Assembly: GCF_010894435.1 (NCBI RefSeq)
Contig: NZ_JAAIXZ010000001.1
Coordinates: 836,322 to 900,321, forward strand
Length of the DNA stretch: 64,000 nucleotides
Direction: 5' to 3'
Source of the DNA: Pyxidicoccus trucidator
Lineage (GTDB): Bacteria; Myxococcota; Myxococcia; Myxococcales; Myxococcaceae
This document shows positions 43,862-50,663 of this stretch, piece by piece; position 1 is the stretch's first letter; each line of letters starts with the position of its first letter. The notes under the pieces are model-generated. The model ran no database searches. It was given only the letters and a program-made list of their open reading frames with translations, and was not told where the DNA came from. A program made the position numbers and the translations under genes.

Positions 43862-44625
43862 GGGCTCCCCTCGAAGGAGCGGAACAAGCCGGTGTCCAGC
43901 AGCACGAGGGCGCGCACCTCGGCGTCCCCTTCGCTCCCTCTGAAGACGATGGAGCCCGCGCCGCGCGCGTCCTCCTGGCCCTGTGCATTCAGGAGCGCCA
44001 CGCGCCCGTCCGGCTCGAAGAAGATGGCGCCACGCACCGTGCCGCCGGCCAGCGAGCAGAAGGTGCAGGGCGCGTTGTCGGGCACCTGGCAGAACGGAGG
44101 CGGAAAGGCCCAGGAGCCATCCATGGTGCCCGACGACAGCTCCACCGCGGGCGCCCGCGCGTCGACACAGGCCGGCTGGATGGGAGGACTCACCAGCGAG
44201 CGGAAGCCCGAGGGCGCCAGCCGCACGGACTCGCCGAAGCGGCCCGAGGACAGCACGCGGAACCCGACGCCGGGCGGTACCGGCAGCGGCGGCAGCAGCT
44301 CCTCCGGAGTGCTCCAGCGCGGGCTCGCCGCCATGGCCTCATCCAGCAGGAACCACGGGTCCACCACCGTCCAGTAGCGGATGCGCACGTCCGTCCCCGA
44401 CGCACCTTCCGCGGTGTCGATGAGCACCGCGGTGCGCACCCCGCGACCCAGGCTGTGGGAGCGGGCCGCGGACAGCGCGGCGTTCAGCTCCAGCACTCCA
44501 CCGGACATCCGAGCCCGCGCGGGCAGCACACCCAGCGCCATGACGGACAGGCTGACGAGGATGGAGAGGATGGAGAGGACGACCACCACCTCGACGAGCG
44601 AGAATCCCCCTGAACGACGTCGCAT
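43858..44625 (-). CDS. FimU/GspH-like minor pilin, first gene of the pilus cluster
   Basis: A 255-residue protein. The ATG at 44625 is chosen because GGAG lies 5 bases upstream; an in-frame GTG at 44631 would overlap that site. The prepilin site is S-G-G-F-S-L-V-E-V-V-V-V-L-S-I-L-S-I-L with Glu5. The body has GspH/FimT-like features. In FimU-PilV-PilW-PilX-PilY1 clusters the products form the pilus-tip priming complex; M. xanthus is known to have several such clusters. A hairpin precedes its ribosome-binding site. Confidence 0.88.
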   Translation of the reverse strand: MRRRSGGFSLVEVVVVLSILSILVSLSVMALGVLPARARMSGGVLELNAALSAARSHSLGRGVRTAVLIDTAEGASGTDVRIRYWTVVDPWFLLDEAMAASPRWSTPEELLPPLPVPPGVGFRVLSSGRFGESVRLAPSGFRSLVSPPIQPACVDARAPAVELSSGTMDGSWAFPPPFCQVPDNAPCTFCSLAGGTVRGAIFFEPDGRVALLNAQGQEDARGAGSIVFRGSEGDAEVRALVLLDTGLFRSFEGSP

Positions 44626-44638
44626 CGGCACTCCGCAA

Positions 44639-44652
44639 CGGCTGGACAGCCG
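44639..44652 (-). promoter_or_regulatory. Palindrome upstream of the minor-pilin cluster
   Basis: CGGCTG (44639-44644), GA, CAGCCG (44647-44652), a perfect 6-bp dyad 14 bases upstream of the FimU-like ATG and next to its ribosome-binding site. It could be an operator or a leader hairpin. No sigma-54 type promoter is visible in 44626-44890. Confidence 0.4.
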
Positions 44653-44890
44653 CGAATCCGCTGCGGGAGACAGGAACCTTCTTCGAGCACGTCACGCCGA
44701 CGCCCCCGCCCCAGCCCCCCGAGCTGTGAGTCTTGCGTGGCCCTCGCACATGCTGCGTACGAGCCCGCTCGCCGCCGCCAACCGCCTCGCCCGGAATAAA
44801 CGGTGGACACGCGCTTCCGGTTGAACGCCGTACCGGAGGGCAGGTGCGTGGATTAGCGAACTGTGTCCCGTGGCGCGGGAGGAGCGGGTG

Positions 44891-45838
44891 TCAACCCGGC
44901 GTCGACGCGGGTGTCGTCCCGGAGGCAGGCGCGTCCCCACCACCGACGGCCGCGTCGATGGCCTCCAGCAGCGGACCGACCGGAGCGCCGGGAAGCGTGG
45001 TGCAGGCGCGCGCGAGGTCCCGCTTCATGCGCAGCCGCTCCGGGTGGCTCTTCGCCTCGCGGGCCAATGCCTCCGGGTCCACCGGCGCGGCCAGCAACGT
45101 GGCGCAGGTGCGGAACGTCTCCAGCCGGGCCTGCTCATCCTCCTTGAGGATGACGGGGGTGCCGTCCAGCAGCAGGCCGGTGAAGGACAGGTCTCGCACC
45201 TCGTCCGCGGTGAGCACCAGCGTGCCATTGGACGTCAGGCGGGGCTGGGGCGGCGGACCGCTGCCACCGGCCAGCTCCACCACGCCGTCCGAGGGCTTCG
45301 CCTGGCAGGGCACCTCGCGCAGGGCCACCATCTCATCCGCCTTGCGCGTCTCGCGGTCCTCGCCGCTCCGGCTGAGCATGACGAGGCCCGTCACCAGCGC
45401 GGGCACGCCGAGGATGGTCAGCGCCGCGCCCCACCCCGTGGCCACCTCGCGACTGGAGGCGCCATAGTGGCCCTCGCGGTCGATGGCGCTCCGGTCCGGC
45501 GAGTCCGAGAAGAGCGAGCGCCCCAGCAGCAGGCCCCCGCCCACCGCGGTGAGGATGCCGCCGAAGCTCACGGCCGCCGCCGCGCCCTGCGAGTAGCGGG
45601 TGGAGATGACCTCCTCGGCGTACTCCTCGTGGTGCTCGGTGCGGCAGATGTCCGCCGTGGTGAAGCTGACGGAGAGCTGGGGCCACTGGACCCGTATGTC
45701 CGCGAAGGGCAGGCGCTCGCCCAGCGTCTTCTCCTGGGTGTAGGTGCGCACCACCGGGCCGCGCTCGGTGCGCCGCTCCACGTCCAGGGGCGCGCAGCCC
45801 ACCGCGAGGACGAGCACCGCCACGCCGAGCCGCTTCAT
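44891..45838 (-). CDS. Lipoprotein with two membrane-like segments, function unknown
   Basis: A 315-residue protein starting at the ATG at 45838 (M-K-R-L-G-V-A-V-L-V-L-A-V-G-C), an evident lipoprotein signal. Two hydrophobic glycine-rich segments near residues 84-105 (A-A-A-V-S-F-G-G-I-L-T-A-V-G-G-G) and 135-155 could be membrane helices or a glycine-zipper. The C-terminal part is soluble with conserved-looking Cys residues. It is coupled to the lipoprotein gene upstream by a 4-base overlap. I recognise no family. Confidence 0.8.
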   Translation of the reverse strand: MKRLGVAVLVLAVGCAPLDVERRTERGPVVRTYTQEKTLGERLPFADIRVQWPQLSVSFTTADICRTEHHEEYAEEVISTRYSQGAAAAVSFGGILTAVGGGLLLGRSLFSDSPDRSAIDREGHYGASSREVATGWGAALTILGVPALVTGLVMLSRSGEDRETRKADEMVALREVPCQAKPSDGVVELAGGSGPPPQPRLTSNGTLVLTADEVRDLSFTGLLLDGTPVILKEDEQARLETFRTCATLLAAPVDPEALAREAKSHPERLRMKRDLARACTTLPGAPVGPLLEAIDAAVGGGDAPASGTTPASTPG

Positions 45839-46197
45839 GGCTGACCTCCCTGGAAGAAGCCCGCCACGTCCGGGCACTCGAAGAGGAAGCGGAGGGTGTC
45901 GTCACATGCCGGCGGCTGCTCGGTGGAGGTGCCGTTGCTCAGCAGCAGCTCGCGGCAGTCCAGGAACCGCTCTCGCGTGGGCGAGGTGAAGGTGAAGTCC
46001 ACCCCCCCACAGCCGGTGCGCTCCTGGAGGGAGAGCACGCAGTCGGTGCCCGGGGCGAGCTCCGTCCCCACGCCGGGACAGGAGGCTGTCTGGCACAGCC
46101 GGATGACGACATCCTGACACACCGCCGCGTCCGGCGCGGCGGGGCCGGAGCAGGCGGACAGGAAGACCAGGGGTCCCAGGAAACGAAGGTATCTCAC
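45835..46197 (-). CDS. Small Cys-rich lipoprotein, function unknown
   Basis: A 120-residue protein starting at a GTG at 46197; no ATG fits. The signal M-R-Y-L-R-F-L-G-P-L-V-F-L-S-A-C ends in a lipobox Cys16. Seven further Cys are spread through the mature part (V-C-Q, L-C-Q, S-C-P, D-C-V, G-C-G, D-C-R, C-D-D, E-C-P), suggesting disulfides. It overlaps the next lipoprotein gene by 4 bases, so the two products probably act together. It is divergent from prmA. Confidence 0.78.
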   Translation of the reverse strand: MRYLRFLGPLVFLSACSGPAAPDAAVCQDVVIRLCQTASCPGVGTELAPGTDCVLSLQERTGCGGVDFTFTSPTRERFLDCRELLLSNGTSTEQPPACDDTLRFLFECPDVAGFFQGGQP

Positions 46198-46237
46198 GGC
46201 GCTTCCACGCTAGACACGGGAGGATTAAACGGCCCGC

Positions 46238-47104
46238 ATGTCCCAGACCTATCTGTCACTCACAGTGGAGTTGCCCGAGGAAGCGTCCGAGTCCGTACAG
46301 GACCTCATCCATGAGTCGGGCGCGCTGGGCCTCGAGGTGAGGGACCGCGAGGCGCCCCTCATGCCGGGCGTGCGCGGTCCGAAGCCGGGCGAGGCCATCG
46401 TCATCGGCTACTTCGAGGACCGGGAGACGGCCGAGGCCGCCCAGGCCCAGGTGGAGGAGTCCTTCCCCGCCGCCCGCGTGGGGCTGGAGGAGCAGCCGCA
46501 GCAGGACTGGAGCAACCAGTGGAAGTCGCTCATCAAGTCCGTGCACGTGGGCCGGCTGTGGGTGGGGCCGCCGTGGGACGTGGCGAACGCGCCGGCGGAC
46601 GCGGTGCGGCTGGTGATTGAGCCGAAGATGGCCTTCGGCACCGGAGACCACCCGACGACGGCGCTGTGCCTGGCGGCGGTGGACGCCTACATGAAGGACC
46701 ACCCCGGCGCGAGCGTGCTGGACGTGGGCACCGGCACGGGCGTGCTGGCCATCGCCGCGAAGAAGCTGGGCGCGGGCCGGGTGGTGGCCACGGACAATGA
46801 CCCCATCTCCGTGGAGCTGGCCCAGGAGAACCTGACGGACAACGGGACGCCGGACATCGACGTGTCGGGGAAGGAGCTGACGCTGGTGGACGGCACCTTC
46901 GACCTGGTGCTGGCCAACATCCTGGCCAACACGCTCATCGAGCTGGCGCCGCTGATTGTGGCCAAGGTGAAGGACCGGCTGGTGCTCGCGGGCGTGCTCG
47001 CGCACCAGCGCGCGGACGTGGAGGCGGCCTACCGCAACCAGGGCCTCACCGTGCTGCCCGGCGACGCCCAGGGCGAGTGGGTGCGCATCGACTTGAAGCG
47101 CTGA
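46238..47104 (+). CDS. prmA: Ribosomal protein L11 methyltransferase
   Basis: A 288-residue protein preceded by GGGAGGA. It has the N-terminal substrate-recognition ferredoxin-like domain (about 1-90), a linker with W-S-N-Q-W-K, and the SAM-binding domain: motif I V-L-D-V-G-T-G-T-G-V-L (residues 160-170), preceded by A-F-G-T-G-D-H-P-T-T (132-141), and L-A-N-I-L-A-N-T-L as the catalytic-loop motif. These are diagnostic for PrmA, which trimethylates ribosomal protein L11. It ends at a bidirectional hairpin shared with the convergent membrane gene. Confidence 0.96.
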   Translation: MSQTYLSLTVELPEEASESVQDLIHESGALGLEVRDREAPLMPGVRGPKPGEAIVIGYFEDRETAEAAQAQVEESFPAARVGLEEQPQQDWSNQWKSLIKSVHVGRLWVGPPWDVANAPADAVRLVIEPKMAFGTGDHPTTALCLAAVDAYMKDHPGASVLDVGTGTGVLAIAAKKLGAGRVVATDNDPISVELAQENLTDNGTPDIDVSGKELTLVDGTFDLVLANILANTLIELAPLIVAKVKDRLVLAGVLAHQRADVEAAYRNQGLTVLPGDAQGEWVRIDLKR

Positions 47105-47120
47105 GGGCGCGGCGCGGTGT

Positions 47121-47149
47121 CACCGTCCCTCCGGCATCGAGGGACGGTG
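47121..47149. terminator. Bidirectional terminator hairpin (prmA / YdjM-like gene)
   Basis: CACCGTCCCTC (47121-47131) pairs perfectly over 11 bp with GAGGGACGGTG (47139-47149), 7-base loop, between two convergent stop codons (47104 and 47152). There is no T-run, but the stem is strong. Confidence 0.75.
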
Positions 47150-47151
47150 CC

Positions 47152-48276
47152 CTACTCCCGGGTCCGTACCCGCACGGGCCGCAGCTCGCGGTCCAGCTCC
47201 ACCACGGCGGAGCCCAGCCCACCGCTCTGCATGCGGGAGTAGCGCACGTCATTGATGCGGACGCGCCAGCCGTCCGCCGTCTCCGCGACTTGATAGGTCG
47301 GCAGGCGCAGCCAGTTCGCGAGGCCGCGAAGCTCCGGCGTGGCCAGGGCGGCCTGGATGACGGGGCCGGGTTGCGTATCTCTCGGCTGGCTCGCGTCGGT
47401 GAAGCGGAAGCGGTCTGCTTCCCCGGCCAGGAAGTTCGCGCTGACGAAGTGATAGCGGTCCGGCGTCAGGGCGATGATGTCCCGCACGAAGGGATTCGCG
47501 GGAATCGGGCCGGCGATGGTGCGCTCCACGGGCAGGTTCTGCGCGCGCAGCCACGCCTGCGCTCCCGGCGCCGCCACCTGCGAGCCCAGCAGGATGGCGC
47601 CCAGGTAGAGGACAAGCGCCACGCCGCACACCGTGGCCACGCGCTGCGCGGACAGGGTGTGCGAGGCCCGCAGTCGCAGCCAGAGGATGGCCACCACGCC
47701 CACGCTCCACAGCGCCTTGGCGGGCCACGGCACGAAGTCAGGGATGGTGACGAGCGCGGTGGTGGCCGCGCCCAGTATCAGCCAGCCCGCGGCCGAGCGG
47801 CGCGTACGCGCATCCGCCATGATGACGGACGCACCGGCGAGGAGCCACACCCACGGGTCGACGATGAAGAGCGTGTCGCCGTAGAACCACGTCCCGTCGA
47901 AGGGCATCAGCAGGCGCACGCCGTATGTGTTGAGCCAGTCCAGCGCGGGGTGACTGAGCACGGACAGCACCGAGCACACGAGCAGCGGGCCGAAGCGCGC
48001 GGGCGGCAGGTCCGGGTGCCTGCGCCTGCGGACGTACCTGTCCCAGAGCAGCATGAGCCCCGTGAGCACGAAGGGCCACAGGCTCAGCGCGAGCACGCCG
48101 TGCGTCCAGCCCCGGCGCCAGTAGAGCGACACGTCCGTGCCCCCGAAGGCGAAGACGGCATCCACGTCCGGAAGGTTGGCGCCGATGACCAGCGTCGCGG
48201 TGGCCAGCGGCGTGGTGCGCTTCAGCCCCGCCTCCGCCATCCACGCACCGACGAGCGAGTGGGCCAGGTTGTCCAT
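47152..48276 (-). CDS. YdjM/DUF457-like membrane-bound putative metal-dependent hydrolase
   Basis: A 374-residue protein starting at the ATG at 48276 (M-D-N-L-A-H-S-L-V-G-A). The N-terminal half has the DUF457/YdjM pattern: H6 in D-N-L-A-H, N-L-P-D-V-D near 35, R-G-W-T-H-G-V near 56, and S-H-P-A-L-D-W-L-N-T-Y-G near 108, residues proposed to bind metal in the family. Several membrane helices run through residues 60-230. The C-terminal 130 residues form a soluble beta-rich domain of unknown role. It is divergent from the AraC-type gene. Confidence 0.87.
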   Translation of the reverse strand: MDNLAHSLVGAWMAEAGLKRTTPLATATLVIGANLPDVDAVFAFGGTDVSLYWRRGWTHGVLALSLWPFVLTGLMLLWDRYVRRRRHPDLPPARFGPLLVCSVLSVLSHPALDWLNTYGVRLLMPFDGTWFYGDTLFIVDPWVWLLAGASVIMADARTRRSAAGWLILGAATTALVTIPDFVPWPAKALWSVGVVAILWLRLRASHTLSAQRVATVCGVALVLYLGAILLGSQVAAPGAQAWLRAQNLPVERTIAGPIPANPFVRDIIALTPDRYHFVSANFLAGEADRFRFTDASQPRDTQPGPVIQAALATPELRGLANWLRLPTYQVAETADGWRVRINDVRYSRMQSGGLGSAVVELDRELRPVRVRTRE

Positions 48277-48364
48277 GGACGCGAAGCACTCCCGTGAGGC
48301 GAGGGGCCGTGACTATAGCCTGCCCTCGTGAACGCCCCCGGGACGGGGTAGCGTCCCGCCCCGC

Positions 48365-49414
48365 GTGGAGACGCCGCCCCCTTCCAGGCCCCCGGCCGAG
48401 GTCCGGTCCCAGCTCGTGGGTCCGCTGCTCGCATACCTGCGTGCGACGGGGCACGACCCGTCCCCGCTGGTGGAGCGCTTCGGGTTCCCCGCCAACGCCG
48501 CGTTCCTGCCCGAGCTCAGCCTCCCGCTCGCCACGCTGCACGCCTTCCTCGACGCCGCGGAGACCCTCTCCGGCGACGCGTTCCTCGGCCTGCACGTTGC
48601 CCAACGCGTGCCGCGCGGCACCTATGGCCTCGTGGAGTACATCGCCCGGGCCTCGCCCACGGTGCGCGACACCTTCCGCGCCCTGGCCCGCTACATGGCG
48701 CTGCTGGAGCCCGCGTGGCTGGCGTCCTTCCACGACGCCGCCGACGGGAGCGGCACCTTCGCCTACGGCATCCCCGGCGAGCCCCTGGCCTACGGCCGCC
48801 ACGCCAGCGAGTACGGCCTCGCCCTCTTCGTCCACGTGGGCCGCCAGCTCACCGAGCGCCCCTGGCGCCCGCGCGCCATCGTCTTCGCCCACCCCGCCCC
48901 GGCGGACCTCCGCCCCCTGGTGGAGCACTTCGGCGTCACCCCGGAATTCGGCGGAGGCCGCAACGCGCTCACCCTGGACGCGGCCACCCTGGAGCTGCCC
49001 GTGGTGGGCGCCGACCCCGTCCTCCTCTCCGTGCTGGAGCGCGCGGCCGGAGCGCCCCCCGCCGCCACCCCGCCCGCCAGTCCCCCGGCGCCCGACTTCG
49101 TCCAGCGCGTGCGCGAGGTCATCCGCGCCGCCCTCCGGGAAGGAACACCCCAGGTGGGCGACGTGGCGAAGGGGCTCCACGTCAGTCTCCGCACCCTCCA
49201 GCGCCGCCTCACCGAGCACGGCACGTCCTTCCAGGACGAGGTCGACACGGTGCGCCGTGAGCTGGCCTTCCAGTACCTCAAGGACGCGCACCTGGGCGTC
49301 AGCCAGGTGGCCTTCCTCCTGGGCTACTCCGAGCTGAGCACCTTCGACCGCGCCTTCAAGCGCTGGACGGGAATGACGCCCCGCGTCTGGCGCGAGGGCG
49401 GCGAGGGCGGCTGA
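48365..49414 (+). CDS. AraC family transcriptional regulator (arabinose-binding-like N-terminus)
   Basis: A 349-residue protein beginning at a GTG at 48365. Residues about 15-205 match the Arabinose_bd (PF12625) ligand domain found in OruR/ArgR-like AraC proteins (Y-L-R-A-T-G-H-D-P, G-L-H-V-A-Q-R). The C-terminal AraC DNA-binding domain (about 245-345) has two helix-turn-helices, with V-G-D-V-A-K-G-L-H-V-S-L-R-T-L-Q-R-R-L and F-L-L-G-Y-S-E-L-S-T-F-D-R-A-F-K-R-W-T-G. Immediately downstream are three 21/22-bp direct repeats and the two Mpo1-like genes, which it probably activates. Confidence 0.93.
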   Translation: METPPPSRPPAEVRSQLVGPLLAYLRATGHDPSPLVERFGFPANAAFLPELSLPLATLHAFLDAAETLSGDAFLGLHVAQRVPRGTYGLVEYIARASPTVRDTFRALARYMALLEPAWLASFHDAADGSGTFAYGIPGEPLAYGRHASEYGLALFVHVGRQLTERPWRPRAIVFAHPAPADLRPLVEHFGVTPEFGGGRNALTLDAATLELPVVGADPVLLSVLERAAGAPPAATPPASPPAPDFVQRVREVIRAALREGTPQVGDVAKGLHVSLRTLQRRLTEHGTSFQDEVDTVRRELAFQYLKDAHLGVSQVAFLLGYSELSTFDRAFKRWTGMTPRVWREGGEGG

Positions 49415-49432
49415 GCCCGGCCCCCAACCCAC

Positions 49433-49496
49433 GGAGTCTGGCGTCCGCTGCCAGGAGTTTGGCGCGTCCGGCCAGGAAACCTGGCGCGACTTCCCA
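49433..49496 (+). promoter_or_regulatory. Three AraC-type operator direct repeats
   Basis: Three consecutive units at 49433-49453, 49454-49474 and 49475-49496 share the outline GGAG-TTTGGCG-n-CC. Their TGGCG cores lie at 49439, 49460 and 49482, 21 and 22 bp apart, i.e. two helical turns, as for AraC-family activator sites. The last unit ends 40 bases before the ATG at 49537, suitable for activation of a promoter in 49497-49536. Confidence 0.7.
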
Positions 49497-49536
49497 TACC
49501 GTCACCGGGCTCCAACTTCCCTTCCCCGGAGGACGC

Positions 49537-50025
49537 ATGCTCAAGCCCCAGGTGGTCGCCCTCTTCGACGAGTACTATTCCTCGCACCAGCACCCCACCA
49601 ACCGCCTCACGCACAAGATCGCCATCCCCCTCATCGTCCTGCACATCGTCACGATGCTGGACTGGGTGCACCTGGTGGCCGTGCCGGTGCTCCCGGGAGG
49701 AGTGCTGACGCTGGGCATGGTATCGCTGGCGACGTCCGCCATCTGGTACCTGCGGGCCGACGTGAAGCTGGGCCTCGTCGTCATCGCCTTCATGGCCGCG
49801 TGCTTCCCGCTGGGCCGGATGCTGCCCACGTGGAGCGTGGTGGCCATCGCCGTATTCGGCTGGCTCGTCCAGCTCGCCGGCCACAGCGTCTGGGAGAAGA
49901 AGTCGCCCTCGTTCCTCACCAACCTCGTGCACGCGCTGGTGGGCCCGCTCTTCTTCGTCGCGGTGCTCATGGGTGACTACGTCCTCAAGCCCCAGCAGCC
50001 GGCCGCGGCCCCGGTCCGCGCCTGA
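49537..50025 (+). CDS. Mpo1-like (DUF962) membrane protein
   Basis: A 162-residue protein with GGAGG before the ATG at 49537. It has four membrane segments and the DUF962/Mpo1 motifs: Y-Y-S-S-H-Q-H-P-T-N-R-L-T-H (His17, His19, His26 region) and G-H-S-V-W-E-K-K-S-P-S-F near residue 110. Yeast Mpo1 is an iron-dependent dioxygenase that shortens 2-hydroxy fatty acids by alpha-oxidation; a related lipid role here is inferred. It is followed 11 bases later by a paralogous gene. Confidence 0.87.
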   Translation: MLKPQVVALFDEYYSSHQHPTNRLTHKIAIPLIVLHIVTMLDWVHLVAVPVLPGGVLTLGMVSLATSAIWYLRADVKLGLVVIAFMAACFPLGRMLPTWSVVAIAVFGWLVQLAGHSVWEKKSPSFLTNLVHALVGPLFFVAVLMGDYVLKPQQPAAAPVRA

Positions 50026-50036
50026 GCGCCGCGCCC

Positions 50037-50552
50037 ATGAGCTTCGCCGACAAGCTGCGCGCTTGGATGCCCCTGCACGAGAACGGCGTCAGCCGCGCCG
50101 TGCACTTCGTGGGCGCGTACCTGTTCAGCTTCTCCCTGCTGGTGCCACTGAGCCTCGTGCGCTTGCCGGTGGGAGGCATGGAGCTCACCGCCGCGCATGC
50201 GCTGGTGGTGGCAGTGGCCCTCTACGCCATCGCCCTGGAGTGGACGGCGGGGCTGCTGATGGCCCTGCCCCTGGTGCCCACGCTCGCCGCCGCCAGCGCC
50301 GTGGCGGCCCTGCCCGGGAGCACGGCCGCCTCCGTGGCCGTGGGTGTCATGGTGGTGCGCTTCGCGCTCGTCGTCGGCGCGCACGTCGTCTTCGAGAAGA
50401 AGACCCACGGCCTGTCCCTGGGCGGACCGCTGCTCTTCTTCATCGAGCCGGTGTACCTGCTCACGCTCGCCCTGTTCGCCCTGGGGCTGAAGCGCGAGCT
50501 GCACGCCCGGGTGACGGCGGGCGGCGCGCCCGTGGCCCGGCTGGCGGTGTGA
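50037..50552 (+). CDS. Second Mpo1-like (DUF962) membrane protein
   Basis: A 171-residue protein with four to five membrane segments. It retains the DUF962 pattern in weaker form: W-M-P-L-H-E-N-G-V-S-R-A-V-H-F-V-G at the start and G-A-H-V-V-F-E-K-K-T-H-G near residue 120, paralleling G-H-S-V-W-E-K-K of its neighbour. The pair probably arose by duplication and may form a heteromer. The ribosome-binding site is weak. The stop codon lies within a 14-bp sequence repeated 68 bases downstream. Confidence 0.83.
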   Translation: MSFADKLRAWMPLHENGVSRAVHFVGAYLFSFSLLVPLSLVRLPVGGMELTAAHALVVAVALYAIALEWTAGLLMALPLVPTLAAASAVAALPGSTAASVAVGVMVVRFALVVGAHVVFEKKTHGLSLGGPLLFFIEPVYLLTLALFALGLKRELHARVTAGGAPVARLAV

Positions 50553-50630
50553 CGGACTGAAGAGGGGGCCTCCTCCACCCGTGTGGAAGAGGCCCGCGCC
50601 CCGGCAGACGTTCGGCGTGACGGACTGAAG
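50549..50630. repeat. 14-bp direct repeats spanning a stop codon and a terminator
   Basis: GTGACGGACTGAAG occurs at 50549-50562 (containing the stop of the second Mpo1-like gene) and again at 50617-50630. Each copy is followed by a G+C-rich hairpin-forming stretch containing GGCCCG and GTGGAAG, so it looks like a diverged duplication of a gene end plus terminator. Confidence 0.65.
50566..50595 (+). terminator. Strong hairpin downstream of the Mpo1-like pair
   Basis: GGGCCTCCTCCAC (50566-50578) pairs with GTGGAAGAGGCCC (50583-50595), 12 of 13 positions paired, 4-base loop. It sits 14 bases after the stop at 50552. There is no T-run. Confidence 0.7.
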
Positions 50631-50663
50631 CAGGCCCGTGGAAGCGACTCGCGGGCCCGCCGC

